In this document: positions 15,606 through 20,674 of the stretch, one piece after another
How positions within the stretch are numbered: the stretch's first letter is position 1
How the letters are laid out: the number at the start of each line of letters is the position of its first letter
NCBI GenBank assembly: GCA_002730795.1
Contig: PCAX01000004.1
Coordinates: 6,871-27,544, forward strand
Direction: 5' to 3'
DNA from: Chloroflexota bacterium
GTDB lineage: Bacteria; Chloroflexota; Dehalococcoidia; Lucifugimonadales; Lucifugimonadaceae
Length of the DNA stretch: 20,674 nt
Notes under the pieces: model-generated
What the model saw: only the letters and a program-made list of their open reading frames with translations
Databases searched by the model: none
Told to the model about the DNA's origin: nothing
Position numbers and translations under genes: made by a program

Positions 15606-16220
15606 TCACTTTTTCATCCAGCTTAAATCTATACCCTCCGTGTTGGCCCCGAAGTCGATTAATTGTTGAGCTTTTTCAATGTATTCCTCGTTATTTTTTT
15701 TACCCAACTGATCTACAACGTTTGATCCAATCCTCGCATACCCTGACAATGCGGTGTCCCCATCGTTGCTCTTGGCATTTATATCTGCCCCTTTTTTCAC
15801 AAGGATTTCTATTAGATCAGGTAAGTTTCCTACGGCGTAATGTAGGGGTGTAAACCCGTCAGCATCAACTGCGTTTACATCAGCACCTGCTGTTATCAGT
15901 GTTTCGGCCACGGAGTGTGTTACAACTTCATGTAGGGGAGTGACTGATGAATTGTCCTTTGAGTGAACGTTGGCACCATGATTCAATAATAAATCTACTA
16001 CAGCGAGATGATTTTTTTTGACTGCATCGTGTAGAGGAGTACGTCCATTTTGATCTTCAATTTCAATATCAGTGTTGGAAAGTAGTTTGGTAACTTCCAA
16101 AATATCTCCCTGGTCAGCGGCTTTGTGTAAGTTACTGCCGCCTTTGTTATTCCTAATCAACCGGCTTATTAAAATCTTGACTATGGCTAAAACCATAATT
16201 ATTACAACAATTTTTATCAT
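15606..16220 (-). CDS. Membrane-anchored ankyrin-repeat protein
   Basis: This 204-residue protein starts with one hydrophobic helix (residues 2-19, IKIVVIIMVLAIVKILIS) and a basic stop-transfer stretch (RLIRNNK), then about five ankyrin repeats. The clearest are NGRTPLHDAVKKNHLAVVDLLLNHGANVHSKDN, a shortened unit SVTPLHEVVTHSVAETLITAGADVNAVDA, and DGFTPLHYAVGNLPDLIEILVKKGADINAKSN. Positive charges after the helix suggest the repeats face the cytoplasm. Ankyrin repeats mediate protein binding; the partner is unknown. It begins only seven bases after the small lipoprotein gene on the same strand, so the two are very likely one transcript. Confidence 0.8.
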   Translation of the reverse strand: MIKIVVIIMVLAIVKILISRLIRNNKGGSNLHKAADQGDILEVTKLLSNTDIEIEDQNGRTPLHDAVKKNHLAVVDLLLNHGANVHSKDNSSVTPLHEVVTHSVAETLITAGADVNAVDADGFTPLHYAVGNLPDLIEILVKKGADINAKSNDGDTALSGYARIGSNVVDQLGKKNNEEYIEKAQQLIDFGANTEGIDLSWMKK

Positions 16221-16227
16221 GATTTAA

Positions 16228-16755
16228 TTACTGTTTGGATTTTGACAGTGCATCAATGAGCGATTCACATGATCCCAATTCCAATTCACACATCATCACT
16301 AGGTTTCCGACGACCGCATAGGCACCATACATAGAGATATTTGGGGTCCAGACCGCGTGGGCTCCATCTCTGGCTCCACCACTTTTGTTAATCGTTTCGA
16401 CGGCAGGTTCTATACCAAATTCTTTTGCTTCTTTATGCGATTTGTAAAACCGTATTTCTATATCTTTCTGTTTGTAGAATCCGTACCATGCATCGGTCGC
16501 ACTTTCCAGTGTTTCCGTTGATAATTGGTCGGATTTTTTCCAGCCAGCCGCAATTAAGTCTTCAAAAGTGTACAAGCTATTGGGTTGGGATATTAGCCAT
16601 TTGCCTTCGACCTGATCTCTGGTTTCTCCATTGATTGAGTTTACATCACTTGTCTTATGGTCATTAACAGAGCAACCAAATATGGAAATAACTGCGAACA
16701 GGGTTATCATCAATGGTGTTTTGTTTTTAGCCAGATTTTTTGTGATGAATCCCAT
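16228..16755 (-). CDS. Small lipoprotein of unknown function
   Basis: This 175-residue protein has a basic N region (K6, K10, K12), a hydrophobic core (LMITLFAVISIFG) and Cys28, a good lipobox-type signal. The mature part includes YTFEDLIAAGWKKSD, IEIRFYKSHKEAKEFGIEP, and a C-terminal hydrophobic YGAYAVVGNLVMMCELELGSCESL with two Cys that could form a disulphide. I do not recognise a named domain. It lies 29 bp downstream of the deacylase gene and 7 bp upstream of the ankyrin gene, suggesting a three-gene unit. ATG 16753-16755 keeps the full signal; no strong ribosome binding site is visible. Confidence 0.68.
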   Translation of the reverse strand: MGFITKNLAKNKTPLMITLFAVISIFGCSVNDHKTSDVNSINGETRDQVEGKWLISQPNSLYTFEDLIAAGWKKSDQLSTETLESATDAWYGFYKQKDIEIRFYKSHKEAKEFGIEPAVETINKSGGARDGAHAVWTPNISMYGAYAVVGNLVMMCELELGSCESLIDALSKSKQ

Positions 16756-16784
16756 TATTTTAGGTTTACCATTCTCTATTTTTT

Positions 16785-18377
16785 CTAATCGTTTATTGAA
16801 CGGAGAACTTTTCCAGGAAGTGTATTATTAGTCTGACCATTAGAGATAGCAGGTGTACCGTTTACAAAAACATAGTCCATACCGGTCGAATAAACGTGAG
16901 GTTTTATGAAACTGTTGTTTTGTTTCACGTTATCTGGGTCGAAAATCAATATATCCGCAATTTGCCCTTCTTTTAAATTACCCCGCCGGCTCAATCCGAG
17001 GCGAGAAGCAGGTAGTCCGGTCATTTTGTATATTGCTTCCTCCAGTGAGAATAAATTTCTCGACATTACGAACTGTTCTATAACCACCGTGTTTGTTGCG
17101 TAACTTCTTGGATGAGGTTTACCGGACGACAACGGACCTTCATCACGAAGGGATGATCCATCTGATGCAACTGCCATCAAAGGCCATTGGGCAAGAATGT
17201 CAACATCTTTCTGGTCCATTGAATGCAGAACATATGACCCCTCAGATTGTTCATAAAGTCGTAATGCAGCTTCTTCCGGTTGGCAATTCATTTGATCGGC
17301 TATCTCCTGGAGATTTAAACCTTCCATGGCTTGGTTTGGAGGGAAGCTCGCTATCACGCAACCTTTTGCTGAGTGATTCCTGTTAATGTAATAAGTCACA
17401 TCATTACGAATGCGTGCTCTGGTATCGTCGTCAGCGAGTCTATCAAGTGTTGCCTTCCGTCCTCCCACTAGTGCCCAACGGGCGAACATAGCGCCCGAGA
17501 ATCCTGTAGATGACCATTCATATGGATACTGGTCTCCGGCTACGTCTATACCTTCAGATCGTGCGTTTTCCATACCTTCAATTAGATCTTGTCCTCGTCC
17601 CCAGAACTTAGGTCCGACGGCTTTGACGTGGGAGACCTGAATTCTAGCCCCTGTTCGTCTGCCTATTTCGAAAGCCTCAGCGTGGGCTGGAAAGAGTCCG
17701 CTTAGGTCGTCTGATTCGGATCGTATGTGGGAAGAGTATAGTTTCCCTCGGTCGGCTGCAGGTTGGGTTAATGTAATTATCTCGTCAGCGAGAGAATAGG
17801 AGCCAGGGGCGTACCACAGGCCAGTAGACATACCTAGGGCCCCTGCATCGAGCGAATCCGCGAAGATTCCTTGCATTCGGTCGAGTTCGTCAGGTGTAGG
17901 CATCCGTGAATCCATATCCATTACGGCTGAACGTACAGTTCCGTGTCCAATCTGGGTGGCAATGTTGATGGTTGAACCGCACTTTTCCAGTGCCGTAAGA
18001 TACCCATCAAAATCGGTCCAGGTTGGGATCAATTTGTCACCTGAACGATCGATTCGCTGTTCAAACATAGATCGTGCACCACCAATCAGAGGGGCGCAAA
18101 AACTCATACCACAGTTACCAAATAGTTCTAAAGTAACGCCTTGGGTAAGCTTGGAGTCTGCGTGGGGATCTATTAAAAAAGATGAGTCTGAATGAGTGTG
18201 TAGGTCGATGAATCCGGGACTGACTATTTTTCCCTGGGCATCGACTTCTGCGTGTGATTCGCCTTCAACATTTCCCACCTCCACGATAACATTACTCTTA
18301 ATGGCGACATCAGACTTGAGTCTGGGAGCACCGGTACCATCAATAACCGTTCCGTTCCTAATTATCCAGTCAAACAT
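16785..18377 (-). CDS. N-acyl-D-amino-acid deacylase family amidohydrolase
   Basis: This 530-residue amidohydrolase removes N-acyl groups from D-amino acids or related compounds. Metal-site motifs are VSPGFIDLHTHSDSS (His60, His62), FGNCGMS (Cys89, the unusual metal-bridging Cys of D-aminoacylases), YSSHIRSESDD, QVSHVKAVG and VASDGSS, with the family tail PHPRSYATN. The small beta-sandwich is split between the N terminus (WIIRNGTVIDGTGAPRLKSDVAI) and C terminus (GQIADILIFDPDNV), as usual. Length fits the family (480-540). No signal peptide is seen, so it is cytoplasmic. It starts at ATG 18375-18377, divergent from the metallopeptidase, and leads the lipoprotein/ankyrin unit. N-acyl-D-Asp/Glu versions, dihydroorotase-like and phenylhydantoinase relatives are alternatives. 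Confidence 0.92.
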   Translation of the reverse strand: MFDWIIRNGTVIDGTGAPRLKSDVAIKSNVIVEVGNVEGESHAEVDAQGKIVSPGFIDLHTHSDSSFLIDPHADSKLTQGVTLELFGNCGMSFCAPLIGGARSMFEQRIDRSGDKLIPTWTDFDGYLTALEKCGSTINIATQIGHGTVRSAVMDMDSRMPTPDELDRMQGIFADSLDAGALGMSTGLWYAPGSYSLADEIITLTQPAADRGKLYSSHIRSESDDLSGLFPAHAEAFEIGRRTGARIQVSHVKAVGPKFWGRGQDLIEGMENARSEGIDVAGDQYPYEWSSTGFSGAMFARWALVGGRKATLDRLADDDTRARIRNDVTYYINRNHSAKGCVIASFPPNQAMEGLNLQEIADQMNCQPEEAALRLYEQSEGSYVLHSMDQKDVDILAQWPLMAVASDGSSLRDEGPLSSGKPHPRSYATNTVVIEQFVMSRNLFSLEEAIYKMTGLPASRLGLSRRGNLKEGQIADILIFDPDNVKQNNSFIKPHVYSTGMDYVFVNGTPAISNGQTNNTLPGKVLRSIND

Positions 18378-18400
18378 TCGTATATCTTATGTGAATTTTC

Positions 18401-18418
18401 AGAACGATAATATGTTCT
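18401..18418. promoter_or_regulatory. Operator-like dyad between divergent genes
   Basis: AGAAC-N8-GTTCT is a perfect five-base dyad in the 71-bp divergent gap between the deacylase and metallopeptidase genes. Size and position fit a dimeric repressor site, but short AT-rich dyads occur by chance. Confidence 0.3.
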
Positions 18419-18448
18419 AAGTTGCAGATTCGGAGAGAAGTAAATTAA

Positions 18449-19180
18449 ATGGGTCTAATCGAGAGAACAAAAATCGTTTCCGACGATACTAGTTCAGAGT
18501 TTCCCATCAACATTATTCGGACCAACAGGCGTAAGACGATATCCATAGGCGTGGCTGAAGGTAAGGTCAGAGTTTTAGTACCAAAGAGGATTTCAGAAAA
18601 AGAAATATCTCAAATAATTGACAAGAAACTCCCTTGGATAAGAGACAAGATTCGTGCCCAATCGCAGATCATACCGGTAAAACCAACGGAATACGTAACG
18701 GGTTCAAATTTTATGTACTTGGGGAAAAACTACAAATTAAAACTTATTACAAACGGCTTTGAACAGGTTAAATTACTAAATGGTTGTTTCGTACTTGGAG
18801 TAAACGATTGTGCCAAAGACAATAACCAACAAAATATCGTCAGAGAAAAACTCGTTGACTGGTATTTTCGACAATCAGAAAAACATCTTCGGAAAAGAAC
18901 TGAATTTTATGGAAAAATTTTAGGTGTTGAGCCAAAAAAGATTCAGGTAAAACAATATAAGTCACGTTGGGGCTCTTGTTCGGCTAAGGGTGATATTGGG
19001 TATAACTGGACGATTATAATGGCACCGAACCACGTCATAGATTACATTGTTGTACATGAATTATCCCATATTTTAGAGCATAATCATTCACCAGCATTTT
19101 GGCTACGGGTGGAAGGAATTATTCCCAATTACAAGCTGAGTAGAGATTGGTTGAAAAACGTCAGAAGCCTTACGATATAG
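18449..19180 (+). CDS. YgjP-type (DUF45/M48-like) zinc metallopeptidase-family protein
   Basis: This 243-residue protein has the full YgjP/DUF45 layout. The N-terminal beta-rich part carries IIRTNRRKTISIGVAEGKVRVLVPKRIS, followed by the WIRDKI helix and the FMYLGKNYKLKL strand. The conserved KQYKSRWGSCSAKGDIGYNW (168-187) precedes the zinc motif HELSHILEHNHSPAFW (His203, Glu204, His207, with His213 as likely third ligand). Members of this family are annotated as metal-dependent hydrolases; some have been linked to UTP pyrophosphatase activity, but the main role is not settled. It starts at ATG 18449 with GGAGAG eleven bases upstream, divergent from the deacylase gene. Length matches the family. 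Confidence 0.92.
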   Translation: MGLIERTKIVSDDTSSEFPINIIRTNRRKTISIGVAEGKVRVLVPKRISEKEISQIIDKKLPWIRDKIRAQSQIIPVKPTEYVTGSNFMYLGKNYKLKLITNGFEQVKLLNGCFVLGVNDCAKDNNQQNIVREKLVDWYFRQSEKHLRKRTEFYGKILGVEPKKIQVKQYKSRWGSCSAKGDIGYNWTIIMAPNHVIDYIVVHELSHILEHNHSPAFWLRVEGIIPNYKLSRDWLKNVRSLTI

Positions 19181-19259
19181 GCGAGATAAAGAAATTTACC
19201 TACACAATTTCAACCGTTTAGCCTAAAGTGATTTGAAAATGAGAAACGATAAACCTGAT

Positions 19260-20105
19260 TCAGTCTGGCTTTCTATGAACATCTGTCCATTGAGACAAAA
19301 TCGGTAAGATGTCACTAGAATTATAAAATTTTGCCACCGCCAGTGGGGTCCTCCCCAACTTGTCTTTGATGGTCACGTCAGCACCGTATTCCAATAGGAG
19401 TTTCGTGATATCAACAGAATTGTTAATAGCGCTCCAGTGCAAAGGGGACAGGTTATTTTTGTCTGTAGGATTTGGATCCGAATTATTATCAAGAAGTAAT
19501 TTCCCGATTTCAACTGAGTTTTTATTAACAGCTACGTGCAGGGGGGATAAACCGTTTTCGTCTTTATGGTTTATGTCGAATCCGCTCTGTAACAGAAGTT
19601 TTATCGATTCAATAGAATTTTCGCTAACGGCGAAATGAATAATATTATGATTGTCTCCTTCTGAAACGTTTACATCTTCAAAGTGGCCCAGAAGCAGTTT
19701 AACTACTTCAAGGGAATCGCGGACAATGGCGGTTTGAAAGGGCGTAAATCCCACTGCGTCTTTTATAGTTGTGTCAGCGTTAAACTTTAACAAACGTTCT
19801 GCAATCTCGGGGGAATTTGAAAAAGCACTTACATGTAGGGGGGTACGGTTAATTTCGTCAGTTAGATTGACATCAGATCCTGCCTTTATAAGTATTTCTG
19901 CTACGTCGGATGAATTACAAAAAGCTGCCGAATGCAATGGGGTATTTCCGTATTTGTCGCGGATATTTACGTCAGTACCACCCCTCAACAACGAGCTTGT
20001 CACATCAACTCTGTTATCGCGGGCAGCGTTATGTAAACCGTAATTTTCTAAATTCATCAAACAATTATCTGTATTCTCGAGTATTTTATATAAGCAGGGT
20101 GACAT
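19260..20105 (-). CDS. Ankyrin-repeat protein, eight repeats
   Basis: This 281-residue soluble protein has a short N-terminal cap and eight consecutive 33-residue ankyrin repeats from about residue 20 to the end. Examples are YGNTPLHSAAFCNSSDVAEI, NGLSPLHVAVNKNSVEIGKL and LGRTPLAVAKFYNSSDILPI. Most repeats share an Asn-Ser (or Asp-Ser) pair between the two helices, more regular than the usual consensus. Repeat 5 (NHNIIHFAVSENS) is degenerate at TPLH. No signal peptide or membrane helix is seen. ATG 20103-20105 and ATG 20055-20057 are both possible starts and neither has a ribosome binding site. It converges with the metallopeptidase and is divergent from the repeat membrane protein. A protein-binding role is inferred. 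Confidence 0.85.
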   Translation of the reverse strand: MSPCLYKILENTDNCLMNLENYGLHNAARDNRVDVTSSLLRGGTDVNIRDKYGNTPLHSAAFCNSSDVAEILIKAGSDVNLTDEINRTPLHVSAFSNSPEIAERLLKFNADTTIKDAVGFTPFQTAIVRDSLEVVKLLLGHFEDVNVSEGDNHNIIHFAVSENSIESIKLLLQSGFDINHKDENGLSPLHVAVNKNSVEIGKLLLDNNSDPNPTDKNNLSPLHWSAINNSVDITKLLLEYGADVTIKDKLGRTPLAVAKFYNSSDILPILSQWTDVHRKPD

Positions 20106-20189
20106 ATGACGATAAAAACATAATTATGGGTAAGTTATATTTAAGGCAAGTTCAGAAGTATTTGAGCTGAATCAGAATACAGATTTTTA

Positions 20190-20208
20190 TTCCCTATGTA
20201 CGAGGGAA
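20190..20208 (+). other. Hairpin in the leader of the right-end membrane protein gene
   Basis: TTCCCT and AGGGAA form a perfect six-base stem with loop ATGTACG, 25 bases before ATG 20234. It could be a leader structure; no anti-terminator or ribosome-site pairing is evident. Confidence 0.3.
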
Positions 20209-20233
20209 GCGAATAAGAGACCACTCATTTCAA

Positions 20234-20632
20234 ATGACTACGGACAACCAGGGTTCAGGCGAGAGGGATTTACGAGGGTTTATAGCCTTCGTTCCGGTCG
20301 TATTTCTATTTCTTCTTTTGTTCCTGGTGTTTAGGTGCGAACCATTTTCGGTAACAGCGACTGATGATGAAGATTCCCAAAAATTTGTTTCGGGAGAGGA
20401 GTCTTTCAGGCGAGGGGGCTTCTGGAGGAGAACCTGGGACAGTATCACTTCAGAACCCACCCCGATCCCTGACAGAGGAGAATGGACGATAACCGATGAA
20501 GGCGTGGAACTCATTCCTAAAGAGGATACAACCCCGGACCCCGGCAGGGGAGTGTGGACGATAACAAAGGACGGCTTGGTGCTGGCCCCTGCGGAATGGA
20601 CGATAACCGATGAAGGGGTGACTGGCTCCTAA
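20234..20632 (+). CDS. Membrane-anchored protein with WTITDEG repeats, likely frame-disrupted
   Basis: Residues 14-33 (GFIAFVPVVFLFLLLFLVFR) form one membrane helix after a short acidic and basic N terminus. A charged linker (DDEDSQKF...RRGGFWRRTW) follows, then a repeat region: EWTITDEGVELIPKEDTTPDP, VWTITKDGLVLAPA, EWTITDEGV. The frame ends at TAA 20630-20632 straight after the third unit. In the next frame the sequence goes on as LAPNKDATLDDPVVVRS to the window edge, matching what should follow DEGV in a repeat. The natural protein is therefore probably longer and the stop an indel effect. I recognise no family. The start is ATG 20234, with a weak ribosome site. The repeats may form an exported stalk or binding surface. 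Confidence 0.55.
   Translation: MTTDNQGSGERDLRGFIAFVPVVFLFLLLFLVFRCEPFSVTATDDEDSQKFVSGEESFRRGGFWRRTWDSITSEPTPIPDRGEWTITDEGVELIPKEDTTPDPGRGVWTITKDGLVLAPAEWTITDEGVTGS
20480..20616 (+). repeat. Short direct repeats coding (E/V)WTIT-D-G units
   Basis: Twenty-three bases are identical at 20480-20502 and 20594-20616, 114 bp apart and in frame. A partial copy, TGGACGATAAC, lies between them at 20555-20565. The identity indicates recent internal duplication. Confidence 0.8.
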
Positions 20633-20674
20633 TAAGGACGCAACTCTGGATGATCCGGTAGTGGTCAGAAGTAA
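20622..20674 (+). other. Continuation of the repeat protein in a shifted frame, running off the window
   Basis: Read from 20622 the frame gives LAPNKDATLDDPVVVRS without a stop. Aligned to the first unit after DEGV (ELIPKEDTTPDPGRGV) it matches at L, P, K, D, T and D-P. A two-base loss (for example CT in ACTCTGG) or a one-base gain before it would explain the stop at 20630. Confidence 0.5.

Noticed and set aside
1..20674. A phage-defence or mobile-element island
   Set aside because: No integrase, transposase, toxin-antitoxin pair, restriction enzyme or attachment-site duplication is visible; ankyrin and coiled-coil genes alone do not justify such a call.

Overview
The window is AT-rich (roughly 40% GC by eye), gene-dense bacterial DNA with no rRNA, tRNA, CRISPR array, transposase, integrase or phage gene that I can see. 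It looks like a chromosomal segment of a free-living heterotroph. Three things suggest Chloroflexota, possibly marine SAR202-type: a lipoprotein with a long TPTP/TNTPTPAP stalk, a common style in that phylum; many catabolic genes (SDR, amidohydrolase, RidA, TIM-barrel isomerase, DUF3500, flavoprotein); and frequent TTG/GTG starts. This placement is inference from style, not from a marker gene.

Layout. 1-992 holds the C-terminal third of an aconitase, cut by the window edge. A minus-strand cluster (3443 to 958) encodes a TIM-barrel sugar isomerase/epimerase-like protein, a RidA-like protein and a TIGR01777-type epimerase; its last gene overlaps the aconitase end by 35 bp. Divergent from it, 3543-5959 carries a DUF3500 protein and an OSGIN-like flavoprotein. 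A second minus-strand set (9213 to 5934) encodes an MFS transporter, formate-tetrahydrofolate ligase and a small double zinc-ribbon protein that overlaps the ligase stop. An SDR dehydrogenase with a strong ribosome binding site lies at 9361-10131.

From about 10287 on, secreted, repetitive and uncharacterised proteins become frequent: a Pro/Thr-stalk lipoprotein, a very large coiled-coil protein (minus), a P-loop-like protein lacking the usual Walker A lysine (plus), an NHL-repeat protein, then a minus-strand group (18377 to 15606) of N-acyl-D-amino-acid deacylase, small lipoprotein and membrane-anchored ankyrin protein. A YgjP-type metallopeptidase, an eight-repeat ankyrin protein and a membrane protein with short WTITDEG repeats finish the window.

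The most informative reading beyond simple ORF calls is that two of these uncharacterised genes appear frame-disrupted. The coiled-coil gene becomes a full lipoprotein of about 771 residues if one base is restored in an A7 tract (13375-13381). The repeat protein at the right end continues its repeat in another frame after its stop. Either these are sequencing or assembly indels, or they are real inactivating or switchable mutations in cell-surface genes; the sequence alone cannot decide.
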